Origin: Aliarcobacter vitoriensis
GTDB taxonomy: Bacteria > Campylobacterota > Campylobacteria > Campylobacterales > Arcobacteraceae
Direction of reading: 5' to 3'
DNA: 64,000 nucleotides
NCBI RefSeq assembly: GCF_003316695.1
Contig: NZ_PDKB01000009.1
Coordinates: 41,235-105,234 of the forward strand
The notes under the pieces were generated by a model, which was not told the DNA's origin, searched no databases, and saw nothing but the letters and a program-made list of their open reading frames with translations. A program made the position numbers and the translations under genes. Of this stretch, positions 1-8,168 are shown in pieces (within the stretch, counting starts at the first letter, position 1; every line of letters starts with the position of its first letter).

Positions 1-407
1 ATAGCTTCTTGTGTGATATCTTTTGAATTAAAATTTACTCTTTTCATTCTCTCTTTTGAAATAAAAATAAAATTATCTCTAAAGTTTGTTAAACCTTGAA
101 TATTAAGAGATGTAAACATAGGAAAAAAACCATTTTTTTCAAGAGAATATACAAAATCATAAATATTAAACTCTTTGTTTAGAGTATATCTTATTTTTTC
201 TATATCTCTTATGCTTATTGTGTGTGCTACTAGTCCATCATTTAAAAGTTTTAAATAAAAATCATTTTGAGTTAAGCTATTTGATACTAGATTCTCTTCT
301 TTTAATTCATCTAGAATGATTGATATATCATCAATTGATAAAAAGCCTTTACTTTTTACAATGCTAATAATTTTTTCTCTATTTAGAGTATAATAATCTT
401 TCTTCAA
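1..407 (-). CDS. AbiEi-like winged-helix regulator/antitoxin (3' end beyond window)
   Basis: Only the first 135 residues lie in the window; the gene runs off the left edge. It starts at a TTG (405-407) with an AAGG-type Shine-Dalgarno a few bases upstream. The N-terminus (KKDYYTLNREKIISIVKS) looks like a winged helix, and the later segment SLEKNGFFPMFTSLNIQGLT resembles the 'shared-allele' stretch of AbiEi family proteins (typically Y-x-S-x-x-SAL-x-x-HGLT). AbiEi proteins are DNA-binding antitoxins that repress their own promoters; their usual partner is the nucleotidyltransferase AbiEii. Here the neighbour is instead a divergent HipA-family kinase, and the two share a 72-bp promoter region with duplicated palindromes. 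The family call rests on motif memory, so function is inferred; the missing C-terminus could change it. Confidence 0.6.
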   Translation of the reverse strand, partial: MKKDYYTLNREKIISIVKSKGFLSIDDISIILDELKEENLVSNSLTQNDFYLKLLNDGLVAHTISIRDIEKIRYTLNKEFNIYDFVYSLEKNGFFPMFTSLNIQGLTNFRDNFIFISKERMKRVNFNSKDITQEA

Positions 408-417
408 AACCTTACCT

Positions 418-441
418 TAATTAAGTAAATTTACTTAATTA
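418..441. promoter_or_regulatory. Palindromic operator copy 1 (24 bp)
   Basis: Perfect inverted repeat whose inner 22 bp has the half-site AATTAAGTAAA followed by its exact reverse complement, plus one extra T/A pair. It overlaps the minus-strand -10 box (438-443) of the AbiEi-like gene. The same 22 bp recurs at 511-532. Binding by the AbiEi-like protein, the HipA-like protein, or both is inference. Confidence 0.8.
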
Positions 442-466
442 TATATAAAATACAGTATTTTGTCAA
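438..466 (-). promoter_or_regulatory. Consensus sigma-70 promoter of the AbiEi-like gene
   Basis: On the minus strand, TTGACA (461-466) and TATAAT (438-443) are separated by exactly 17 bp, a perfect match to the vegetative consensus. Such perfect promoters are typical of genes held down by a repressor, which fits the palindrome over the -10 box. Confidence 0.85.
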
Positions 467-479
467 ATTAATATTTGAC

Positions 480-508
480 TTGACAAATTTAAAACAAATA
501 TGTATAAT
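480..508 (+). promoter_or_regulatory. Consensus sigma-70 promoter of the HipA-like gene
   Basis: TTGACA (480-485) and TATAAT (503-508) with a 17-bp spacer, perfect consensus, facing the HipA-like gene at 543. The predicted transcription start (about 515) lies inside palindrome copy 2, so repression by occlusion is expected. Confidence 0.85.
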
Positions 509-510
509 AA

Positions 511-532
511 AATTAAGTAAATTTACTTAATT
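511..532. promoter_or_regulatory. Palindromic operator copy 2 (22 bp)
   Basis: Exact second copy of the palindrome at 419-440, placed over the predicted +1 of the HipA-like gene and just upstream of its AGGA ribosome-binding site (533-536). Each of the two divergent promoters therefore has one copy. Confidence 0.8.
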
Positions 533-542
533 AGGAAGATGT

Positions 543-1913
543 ATGATATACGTTGTAAAGAATAATAAACTTTTTGGAATATTAACTCAAGCAGATAATG
601 GTAATATCACTTTTGAATATGATGATTCTATCAAAAAAGAGCATTATTTACGAGGATTACAAGAGAAAATTAATAGTTCAAGAGTTTTATTTCCTGTATT
701 TGAGAATATGCTTCCTGAACATGAACAAAAGAATCTTTTATTAGAAAAATATAATATTACTAATGACATTGATATTCTTGCTTATTTGGACAATATACAT
801 GGTACATTTGAGTTTTATACTAAAGATAGCTATAAAACATTTATAGCAAAAGAGTATGAAGAGTTCATTTTTAATGAAAAAATTGATGAAATTTTAAGTA
901 ATGATTATATATTTCCAAATATATTAAGTGATTATTCTTTAGATATAAATACAAATATTTTATATCCAACTAAATTAGTAAATAGCAAAGTAATAGGATT
1001 ATCTGGGTTTCAATATAAGTTTTCAGTAATAATTGATGAAACTACTAAAACAATCACCCATGATTCTTCAAAATCTAGTAATTATTTTATGAAACCTTAT
1101 AGTAAGTATCAATCAACTTATAATTTTAAAGATAAAGATAAAAACTATATTCCATATCTTTTGATAAATGAACATTTGTTTATGACTCTTGCAAGAGATT
1201 TTGGTTTTAAAGTTCCTTATAATGCTATTATAAAACACGATACAGATTACCACTATATCATCAAAAGATATGATAGATACAATGATAATAAGATTGACCA
1301 TACAGAAATATTGACACTTATGGAAAAAGTAAGCACTGAAAAATATAATGTTACTATGCAAGAACTATTTGAAATAACAAAAGAGTATATTGATAAAGAA
1401 GAGCAATTAATCCTTTTTAAATTTATCATTTTTTCAATAGTAATATCTCATGGGGATTTACATGCAAAAAATTTGTCATTAATTAATAAAAGTAATAACA
1501 GTGAAGAAGAATTTAAACAGCTATCGCCATTTTATGATATATCTACTACAAAAATCTATAAAGATACAAAAGAAAATGATATTGGATTAAAAATCATAAA
1601 TAAAAAGAAAAATATTAATAGAGCTATTTTACTAAAATTTGCCAAAGTTATTGGAATTGAAAAAAGTTGTGCTGAAACTTATATTGATGAAATTTGTATA
1701 AAATTTATAGATACATTCTTAGATTATATAGATAAATTTCCAAATGAGATAAAAGGTTTGCCTTTTAATACTAGCAAACATTATAAAACTACCCTTGAAA
1801 ATGTATTTAAAAAATATTATGATCAAAGAGTTTCTTATATCAAAGATAAATTAATTAATAATGAAATTGTTACAGAGAAATCTGAAGTTGAAGAAAATTT
1901 CTGGGAACAATAA
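543..1913 (+). CDS. HipA-family serine/threonine kinase toxin
   Basis: A 456-residue HipA-like protein. The N-terminal domain (about 1-95) carries the LFPVFENMLPE stretch typical of HipA N-domains. The kinase part shows LSGFQYKF (153-160, compare LSGVQPKF of HipA), the ATP-binding lysine in FMKP (K184), IIKRYDR (239-245), the catalytic HGDLHAKN (303-310, Asp305) and the metal-binding YD (331-332). Catalytic residues look intact, so this is likely an active kinase; classical HipA phosphorylates glutamyl-tRNA synthetase and causes growth arrest, but the target here is unknown. No HipB-type HTH gene is adjacent: the only partner is the divergent AbiEi-like gene. Start chosen at ATG 543, six bases after AGGA; an ATG at 539 gives only a few codons. 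Confidence 0.88.
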   Translation: MIYVVKNNKLFGILTQADNGNITFEYDDSIKKEHYLRGLQEKINSSRVLFPVFENMLPEHEQKNLLLEKYNITNDIDILAYLDNIHGTFEFYTKDSYKTFIAKEYEEFIFNEKIDEILSNDYIFPNILSDYSLDINTNILYPTKLVNSKVIGLSGFQYKFSVIIDETTKTITHDSSKSSNYFMKPYSKYQSTYNFKDKDKNYIPYLLINEHLFMTLARDFGFKVPYNAIIKHDTDYHYIIKRYDRYNDNKIDHTEILTLMEKVSTEKYNVTMQELFEITKEYIDKEEQLILFKFIIFSIVISHGDLHAKNLSLINKSNNSEEEFKQLSPFYDISTTKIYKDTKENDIGLKIINKKKNINRAILLKFAKVIGIEKSCAETYIDEICIKFIDTFLDYIDKFPNEIKGLPFNTSKHYKTTLENVFKKYYDQRVSYIKDKLINNEIVTEKSEVEENFWEQ

Positions 1914-1978
1914 AAATATATGTCCTTTTTTTGATTTAGTTTGTTTAATAAGTAAAAATATATTCATTCATGAAATGT

Positions 1979-2278
1979 TTATATTTTTATGGGTTGATTA
2001 ATAGGTTTATTTCTATTAAAAATTGTTAAAATTTCTATTGTATTATTATCTAGGTTTACTTCATAAGTTATAGTATATTTTTTATATGTCATATCTCTGA
2101 TATTTTTATTATTAAAATAAAATGATTGTCTATATTTAAATGGAAAATTTGGTATTTCTAAAATTGATTTTTCCAACTTTATTGCAAACTCAACCCCAGC
2201 ACTTGTTTTATCAAGTGCTATATGATTTATTATATTTATAAGTTGATTTTCAAATTCAGGGTTGTAAATTATTTGCAT
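1979..2278 (-). CDS. RelE/ParE-superfamily toxin
   Basis: A 99-residue basic protein with the RelE/ParE fold pattern: an N-terminal strand (IIYNPEFENQL), two helices (NIINHIALDKTSAGVEFAIKLEKSI), a PFKYRQS turn, and the C-terminal strands YKKYTITYEVN and TIEILTIFNRNKP. Such proteins are mRNA interferases or gyrase poisons; the sequence alone does not tell which. Its ATG overlaps the stop of the upstream antitoxin by one base (TAATG), which implies translational coupling. It is complete and shows no lesion, so the module looks functional. Confidence 0.82.
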   Translation of the reverse strand: MQIIYNPEFENQLINIINHIALDKTSAGVEFAIKLEKSILEIPNFPFKYRQSFYFNNKNIRDMTYKKYTITYEVNLDNNTIEILTIFNRNKPINQPIKI

Positions 2279-2526
2279 TATTTATTTTCAAGAGTTTGTA
2301 AATGTTGTTTTATATTTGACCAAACATCTTTATGAGAAGACATCTTGATTGTACCATTTTTTATATCAGCTCTCATATTATGCAATTCTTTTTGTCTTTC
2401 ATAAAAGTATGGGTCGTAATCCAAATTCTCATCTTGTTTAATTTGAATTTTATCTTTATAAGGTTCAATAATATTTATAAAATCTTTTACAAAACTATCT
2501 TTAATTTGCAATGTCAAAGTTTGCAT
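2278..2526 (-). CDS. Antitoxin partner of the RelE/ParE-type toxin
   Basis: An 82-residue protein preceded by an AAGGA ribosome-binding site. It starts MQTLTLQIKDSFVKDFINIIEPYKDKIQI, which looks like a strand followed by helices, and ends in a charged helical tail likely to wrap the toxin. I do not recognise a precise antitoxin family; the antitoxin call comes from size, charge, gene order (antitoxin first) and the one-base overlap with the toxin gene. It probably autoregulates the pair, but no clear operator was found upstream. Confidence 0.7.
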   Translation of the reverse strand: MQTLTLQIKDSFVKDFINIIEPYKDKIQIKQDENLDYDPYFYERQKELHNMRADIKNGTIKMSSHKDVWSNIKQHLQTLENK

Positions 2527-2591
2527 TATATAGTCCTTTTTATATATTTCTATAATTGTATCAAAAAATAAATAGCTTTATCATAATAAAT

Positions 2592-3653
2592 TTATCTAAA
2601 TTCTATTTTCCCTTGACTAGCCAATAATGCTCCACAAAGTTGATAAAGTACACGAGAACCAACATTTGCATCCCATCCATTTTCACTATCCCCAACTTCA
2701 CATAAATCAAAACCTATGATATTTCTTCCACTCTTAACAACCATAAATATCAAGTGTTCTAGTTCACCATATCTTAGTCCACCTGGAACTGGTGTTCCTG
2801 TATTTGGACAGTTTAGTGGTTCTAAACCATCTATATCAATAGATAGATAAACGTTTTGTGGAAGTTTTTCAATATATGGTGCAAAAACTTCTTCCAATGA
2901 TTTTCCACTTGCTAGTTCACTTTGCATAGCTGTATCATACAGACATGCTCCTTTAGTTCCTAAATCTAGCATTCTATTAGCTTCTTCTTTACTATAATCT
3001 CTAATACCTATTTGTACAAATTTTGAAACTTTCTCACATTCATTTAAAACGTTGTAAAATATTGAAGCATGAGAGTAAGTAAATCCTTCATAAGCTTCTC
3101 TTAAATCGTGATGAGCATCTACATGTAAAATCCCAAAATCTTGATTTGTTGTGTCATTTATAGCTTTTATAAGACCAAGTGGACAAGAGTGATCTCCTCC
3201 AACAACAGCTACAAATTTACCTTTATTTAATCTTTTTAAAGATTTTTCATATACTTCATTGTTTATAACTCTTGATAATTCATTTACATATTTTAAATCT
3301 TTTTTACAGTTCTCTCCACACTCTAAAGCATCTATAACTTTTAAAGCTTTTTTTCTAGTTTTGTTACTAAGTTTTAATACATATTTATCTGTTTCAAGCA
3401 TAGCAATTCCTGCTGTATAAGGCTTGATATAGTGATAATTTTCCAAATCCAATTGATGACTAGCAAGTTTGATATTATCAGGTGCTTTTGCTGTTCCCTC
3501 TCCAAATGAAACTGTTGCTTCCCATGGAACTGGTATCAAAATCAAACTAGCTTCTTTTGGATCTAATCTTCCACCTAAAAATCCATCAGTCTTTTGTGGT
3601 GGAAGTCCAAGTTCCAATATCTTTATCTCTTCTTCTAAACTTCTATATTTCAT
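2592..3653 (-). CDS. speB: Agmatinase/arginase-family ureohydrolase
   Basis: A 353-residue ureohydrolase. The binuclear manganese site is visible: GGDHS (152-156), DAHHD (179-183) and SIDID (261-265), followed by GTPVPGGLRYGE, the signature of the family. The protein is longer than E. coli SpeB because of an N-terminal extension and an insert near 80-135 with two cysteines. Agmatinase makes putrescine and urea from agmatine in polyamine synthesis. After SIDID the sequence reads GLEP rather than the common xLDP, so substrate (agmatine, arginine or another guanidino compound) is not settled. It is transcribed alone; the next minus-strand gene upstream is pstB. Confidence 0.75.
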   Translation of the reverse strand: MKYRSLEEEIKILELGLPPQKTDGFLGGRLDPKEASLILIPVPWEATVSFGEGTAKAPDNIKLASHQLDLENYHYIKPYTAGIAMLETDKYVLKLSNKTRKKALKVIDALECGENCKKDLKYVNELSRVINNEVYEKSLKRLNKGKFVAVVGGDHSCPLGLIKAINDTTNQDFGILHVDAHHDLREAYEGFTYSHASIFYNVLNECEKVSKFVQIGIRDYSKEEANRMLDLGTKGACLYDTAMQSELASGKSLEEVFAPYIEKLPQNVYLSIDIDGLEPLNCPNTGTPVPGGLRYGELEHLIFMVVKSGRNIIGFDLCEVGDSENGWDANVGSRVLYQLCGALLASQGKIEFR

Positions 3654-3721
3654 AATTTTCCCTAATAATTAATATTTTATGTTGTGATTATATGATAAAT
3701 AAGGAAATAGTCAAATTAAAA

Positions 3722-4402
3722 CTATTTTATCTCTACAACAAAATCTGCAACTTTTAAAACTTGAGATTTGAAATGAGAAATCATCATAATTGAACACTCT
3801 TTTTTTAATTCAATTAGTAAATTTTCTATTTTTAAAGCTAATTCTTCATTTAGCGAGGATGTTGGTTCATCAAGAAGTAAAATTTTTGGTTTTAACACCA
3901 AAGCACGAGCTAAAATAAGTCTTTGTTGTTGCCCTCCTGAAAGTAAATATGCACTATCATTTAGTCTATCTTTTATCTCATCATATAAAAATACTCTTTT
4001 TAAAGCTTCTATAATTTGTTTCTTTGCTTGTTCTTTGTTTATTTTTTGAATTTTTAAAGGAAAGTACATATTTTCAAAAATAGAAAAAGGTAAGATATCA
4101 GGATGTTGGCTTACATATACTATTTTTCTTCGTAAAGTTGGTAAATCTTTATTTTGTATATTTAAGATATCTAACTCTTTTCCTTCATCATAAAATATAA
4201 TATTTCCTGAAAAATTACTATTTTCAAACTCTTTAATTAATTGATTTACTGTAAGAAGTAATGAACTTTTACCAATCCCTGATGGACCTGAAATTGCTAA
4301 GATAGAGTTTTTTTCTAAAGTTAAATTAAAATCTTTTAAGATTTGTCTTTTATCATAAAAAAGGTTTAGATTTTCAATTTTTAAAATAGTATTATTAGGC
4401 AA
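3722..4402 (-). CDS. pstB: Phosphate ABC transporter ATP-binding protein PstB
   Basis: A 226-residue ABC ATPase: Walker A GPSGIGKS (39-46), Q-loop VSQHP near 97-101, signature LSGGQQQR (154-161), Walker B ILLLDEP (174-180) and H-loop MISH near 207-210. It is about 30 residues shorter than E. coli PstB. It is the last gene of a pstS-pstC-pstA-pstB operon and overlaps pstA by 8 bp. Assignment to phosphate rests mainly on this context, since the sequence itself is a generic importer ATPase. No phoU follows, unlike in many pst operons. Confidence 0.82.
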   Translation of the reverse strand: MPNNTILKIENLNLFYDKRQILKDFNLTLEKNSILAISGPSGIGKSSLLLTVNQLIKEFENSNFSGNIIFYDEGKELDILNIQNKDLPTLRRKIVYVSQHPDILPFSIFENMYFPLKIQKINKEQAKKQIIEALKRVFLYDEIKDRLNDSAYLLSGGQQQRLILARALVLKPKILLLDEPTSSLNEELALKIENLLIELKKECSIMMISHFKSQVLKVADFVVEIK

Positions 4403-5264
4403 CTTTTATTCTCCTTTTTAAAGTTATTTTTTGTATCAAAAAAGCTATTATAAATAGGGATAATGAGCTAAAAAGAAGTATCATAGCCGCTACATAACCT
4501 TTATTTAGTTCATCTATATCTTGGTAAGCTGATGAAATGTAGTATATAAAAAATGGTATTGCTTCATATTTTTCCAAAATTGAGTTTGGAATACCAGCCA
4601 TAGCAACAGCTCCTGTCATCATAATAACAGCTGTATCTTCAATAGCCCTTCCAATAGATAAAATAATCCCACTTAAAAGTTCTTTACTGATATAAGGAAG
4701 TTGTACAAAAAATAAATTCTGATATTTTGTAGCACCAAGATTTAAAGCACTTAATTTTATATTATTTGGTATTTGATATATTGCATTTTCACTCATTTTG
4801 ACAATATAAGGAATAACTAAAATAGCCAAACTTAAAGCAGAAATTAATAAACAAGTGTATAAATTTTCAAAATATTTGTGCAAAAATATAGTAATAGATA
4901 GACCAAATAGACCAATAACAATAGATGGAGTAAAAGCTAGTAATTCATAAGAGAAGCTAAGAGTATTTTTTAATTCTTTTGAAGCAAAAATAGATATAAA
5001 AACACCACTTAAAAAACCTATTGGTAGAGCTATTAAAACTGCTAATAGTGATACTAAAATAGAGCCAATAATAGCAGGGAAAATACCATCAAAAACTCTT
5101 TTATTTCCTAAAATTGCATCAATAAAACTCACATTATCAAATATTATATTTAATGAAAAGGCACTAAAACCTTTATAAAAAACAAAAACAAAAAATATTG
5201 CTAAAATAATAAGTGAAATAATAGCGATAAAGTAAAATACAGATATTAAAAATTTTTTATTCAT
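4395..5264 (-). CDS. pstA: Phosphate ABC transporter permease PstA
   Basis: A 289-residue membrane protein with about six hydrophobic segments and a permease EAA-type loop (SALNLGATKYQNLFFVQLPYI) that contacts the ATPase. The segment GRAIEDTAVIMMTGA matches the PstA/PstC pattern GRAxGDTA with Glu in place of Gly. It overlaps both pstC upstream and pstB downstream by 8 bp, so the three cytoplasmic-membrane components are likely translated as a coupled unit. Confidence 0.86.
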   Translation of the reverse strand: MNKKFLISVFYFIAIISLIILAIFFVFVFYKGFSAFSLNIIFDNVSFIDAILGNKRVFDGIFPAIIGSILVSLLAVLIALPIGFLSGVFISIFASKELKNTLSFSYELLAFTPSIVIGLFGLSITIFLHKYFENLYTCLLISALSLAILVIPYIVKMSENAIYQIPNNIKLSALNLGATKYQNLFFVQLPYISKELLSGIILSIGRAIEDTAVIMMTGAVAMAGIPNSILEKYEAIPFFIYYISSAYQDIDELNKGYVAAMILLFSSLSLFIIAFLIQKITLKRRIKVA

Positions 5265-6099
5265 ATATTTTCTCTTTATTTAAGATTTTTAGGCTACCAA
5301 CAAGTAAAAATGAAAATAAAAAAAGTAATAAACCACAAATAAATATAGCTTTAAAAGCTATTGACTCATAATCACTTGCATTTATAAGTGCAATATGTGC
5401 TGTTAATGTTCTTGCACTATCTAAAATTGAATGAGGTATTTTTAGAGTGTTTCCTGCTATCATCAAAGCTATCATTGTATCTCCAACTGCTCTTGCAAAA
5501 CCGAATATGATCGCACTTAATATACCTTTTTTTGCATTTTTTAAAACTAAATCAAAAAAAATATCTTCTTTTGTTGCTCCTAAAGATTTTGCAGCTAAAA
5601 TAGTTTTTTTTGGGATTGAATTAAATGTATTAAATAAAATTATAGTCATAGTTGGAAGTACCACAAAACTAAGCACAAACGAAGCCGTTAAGATACTAAA
5701 TCCTCTTCCATCTAAAATATCATTCAACCAAGGAACTAACAAAAATATAGCTATAAAAGCGTATAAAACAGTAGGGACTCCTGATAAAAATAGTATAAAT
5801 TTATTCAATATATTTGTTAAACTTTTTGGTAAAAAAAATGCCATAAGTGAAGCAAAAGAAAAACTCATAATAGCTGCAAAAAATGTAGCTAAAATACTTA
5901 TATAAATTGTTCCTAATATCATTGGAAGTAATCCATAAAAGTTATTTATTTCATCCCATTTTAAAGAAAAAAATTGTAGAAAATTTCCAGAAATTATTAA
6001 AGGAAAAGAGAAATAAATTAAAAATATTAGTATAAAAAGAATTAATGAACTTGTTATAAAAACTGATATAACAAGTCCAAAATTAAATAAAAAATGCAT
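5257..6099 (-). CDS. pstC: Phosphate ABC transporter permease PstC
   Basis: A 280-residue inner-membrane permease with about six hydrophobic helices. The cytoplasmic EAA-type loop reads AAKSLGATKEDIFFDLVLKNA, and the downstream GFARAVGDTMIALMIAGN is characteristic of PstC (GRAxGETM family). It lies 3 bp after pstS and overlaps pstA. Together PstC and PstA form the channel that receives phosphate from PstS. Confidence 0.87.
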   Translation of the reverse strand: MHFLFNFGLVISVFITSSLILFILIFLIYFSFPLIISGNFLQFFSLKWDEINNFYGLLPMILGTIYISILATFFAAIMSFSFASLMAFFLPKSLTNILNKFILFLSGVPTVLYAFIAIFLLVPWLNDILDGRGFSILTASFVLSFVVLPTMTIILFNTFNSIPKKTILAAKSLGATKEDIFFDLVLKNAKKGILSAIIFGFARAVGDTMIALMIAGNTLKIPHSILDSARTLTAHIALINASDYESIAFKAIFICGLLLFLFSFLLVGSLKILNKEKIYE

Positions 6100-6102
6100 A
6101 AA

Positions 6103-6918
6103 TTACTTTTGATAAGGAATTAATCCTAGTTTACTTGTAATTTCTGCTCCACTATTGCTTTTCATATATTCAATAAATGCTTTAGCTAAAGGTTTTGGTT
6201 CACCTTTTGTAACCATATATAAACCTCTTGAGATATGATAATCACCATTTAAAATAGTTTCTGTTGAAGGGCATTTGTCATCTATACAAATAGCTTTTAC
6301 ACTATCATCAACTGTTCCAAAAGAGATAAAACCAATACCATTTTTATCAGATAAAACAGCAGTTTTCATAGCAGCATTTGAAGATACAACTTTTGCATCT
6401 TGAGAAATTTGTGCTTTTTTGATACCTTCATTTGTAAATACTTCCATCGTTCCACTTGAAGCATCTCTTACATAAAGATTTATTTTACCACCATTTAACC
6501 CTAATTCATTAAAAGATTTTACCTTACCAGTAAAAATATCAACTAATTGTTCTGTTGTTAGATTTTTTGTATTTAAATCATTGTTTACAATAACTGCTAT
6601 TCCATCCATTGCAAAAACAAAACTTTGTAGATTCCCTCTTTCAATTTCATCTTTTTTAGGAGCTCTTCCTGCATTTGCAATATCAACTAAACCTTCAGTA
6701 ACTTGTTTTATACCAACACCAGTTCCACCACCTGCAATTGTCATATTAATTTGAGGGTATTTTTCCATAATATTTTTCATAGCTTCTTTTTCTGAAGCAA
6801 TGTGGGCAGTTCCACCAGCAATATTTAAAGTACCTTTTAAATTCTCAAATGGTTTTAAATCATCATTTGCATTTGAAAAACAAAATAGTGTGAATATTGA
6901 TAAAATCAATTTTTTCAT
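6103..6918 (-). CDS. pstS: Periplasmic phosphate-binding protein PstS
   Basis: Start set at ATG 6916-6918, after AAGGA, giving MKKLILSIFTLFCFSNA as a signal peptide; an in-frame upstream extension of 13 codons has no ribosome-binding site and would spoil the signal. The mature protein shows the phosphate-binding pattern: GTLNIAGG near the N-terminus, IAGGGTGVGIKQV, DIANAGRA, and RDASSGTMEVF, with Ser/Thr/Gly residues that hold the oxyanion. About 271 residues, so it belongs to the shorter PBP_like_2 class rather than E. coli PstS. First gene of the pst operon; divergent from the AlkD-like gene. I saw no clear Pho-type box in 6919-7094. Confidence 0.87.
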   Translation of the reverse strand: MKKLILSIFTLFCFSNANDDLKPFENLKGTLNIAGGTAHIASEKEAMKNIMEKYPQINMTIAGGGTGVGIKQVTEGLVDIANAGRAPKKDEIERGNLQSFVFAMDGIAVIVNNDLNTKNLTTEQLVDIFTGKVKSFNELGLNGGKINLYVRDASSGTMEVFTNEGIKKAQISQDAKVVSSNAAMKTAVLSDKNGIGFISFGTVDDSVKAICIDDKCPSTETILNGDYHISRGLYMVTKGEPKPLAKAFIEYMKSNSGAEITSKLGLIPYQK

Positions 6919-7094
6919 TTCAATTCCTTTTAAATTAGAAATTGGATAAAAAGACAAAGAAGAGATTTTGAAAATATCTTTGTTGCTTAAAACTTAAGCC
7001 TGTATCCAAAATAATAATAGAGTATAGCAAAAGTATGATAAAATAATTTGATATATTTTTAAAGAAAAACTTATACAAAGGAATATTATATAAA

Positions 7095-8168
7095 ATGGCA
7101 GAACTTCTAAAAGATCTATATTCAAAAGAGTTTATTGAAAAATTGACAGATAAATTTTTAAATGTTTATCCAAAATTTGAAAAAGAAAAATTTATAAATA
7201 CTATTTTTGATTCTTCTTGGGCAAATTTAGAGTTAAAGGCTAGAATGAGATATATAGCTATAACTTTAGATAAATTTTTACCCTTTTCATATAAAGAGCA
7301 AATTGATATTTTAAAAGAGGTTAAAAAAGATTTCTTTGGACTTGAAGCTATGATTTTTCAAGATTTTGTTGAAATTTTTGGGCTTGATGATTTTGAAACT
7401 TCTATAAAAGCTTTAGAAGCTTTTACTATAAAATCAAGTAGTGAATTTGCTATAAGGCAATTTATACTTAAATATGAAGATGAAACTATGACTCAAATGA
7501 AGCTTTGGGCAAAATCACAAGATGAAGATATACGACGATTGTCAAGTGAAGGATGTCGTCCTAGACTTCCATGGGCTATTGCTTTACCAAAATTTAAAAA
7601 AAATCCTAAAAAAGTATTTGAAATAATAGAACTTCTAAAAAATGATTCTTCAAAATATGTTCAAAAAAGTGTAGCAAATAATTTAAATGATATATCAAAA
7701 GATAATCCATCTTTAGTTATAGAATTTTTGCAGAAAAATCTTGGAATTTCAAAAGATTTAGATTGGATTTGTAAACATGGAAGTAGAACAATGCTAAAAA
7801 ATGGTAATAAAGAAGTATTGAAACTTTTTGGTTTTGATAAAGTAAAAAATATAGAAATTTCAAATTTATATTGTGAAGAAAGTGTAAAAATAGGAGATTA
7901 TCTAAATTTTTCATTTGAACTTATATCAAAAGAGAAATTGGAAAATGTAAGAGTAGAATATATAATAGACTATTTAAAACAAAACAACAAATACAGTAAA
8001 AAAATATTTATGATATCTCAAATTAATTTTTCTGATAAATCAAAAAAATTTATAAAAAAGCATAGTTTTAAAGATATGACTACACGAAAACATATAAAAG
8101 GAATTCATAGTTTAAGTATAGTCATAAATGGAGAAAAACTTATCGAAAAATCTTTTTTAGTAAATTAA
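7095..8168 (+). CDS. AlkD-like DNA alkylation repair protein
   Basis: A 357-residue all-helical protein of the DNA alkylation repair (AlkC/AlkD, HEAT-like) superfamily. The key stretch is SSEGCRPRLPW (about 149-159), followed by NDSSKYVQKSVANNLNDISKDNP, which matches the HEAT-repeat region of this family. Members are DNA glycosylases that remove bulky or cationic alkylated bases. The C-terminal part (about 255-357) is beta-rich (VRVEYIIDYLKQNN, SLSIVINGEKL) and is an extra domain seen in AlkC-like members. The stop abuts the stop of the convergent yceI gene with no gap. Confidence 0.78.
   Translation: MAELLKDLYSKEFIEKLTDKFLNVYPKFEKEKFINTIFDSSWANLELKARMRYIAITLDKFLPFSYKEQIDILKEVKKDFFGLEAMIFQDFVEIFGLDDFETSIKALEAFTIKSSSEFAIRQFILKYEDETMTQMKLWAKSQDEDIRRLSSEGCRPRLPWAIALPKFKKNPKKVFEIIELLKNDSSKYVQKSVANNLNDISKDNPSLVIEFLQKNLGISKDLDWICKHGSRTMLKNGNKEVLKLFGFDKVKNIEISNLYCEESVKIGDYLNFSFELISKEKLENVRVEYIIDYLKQNNKYSKKIFMISQINFSDKSKKFIKKHSFKDMTTRKHIKGIHSLSIVINGEKLIEKSFLVN

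Noticed and set aside
2332..2571. 79-codon plus-strand frame opposite the antitoxin gene
   Set aside because: Antisense shadow of the antitoxin gene, no ribosome-binding site, low-complexity hydrophobic translation.
5447..5905. 152-codon plus-strand frame opposite pstC
   Set aside because: Antisense of a clear permease gene; composition and lack of a ribosome-binding site speak against coding.
6919..6957. N-terminal extension of PstS
   Set aside because: Would place a polar 13-residue leader before the signal peptide; the AAGGA site belongs to ATG 6918.
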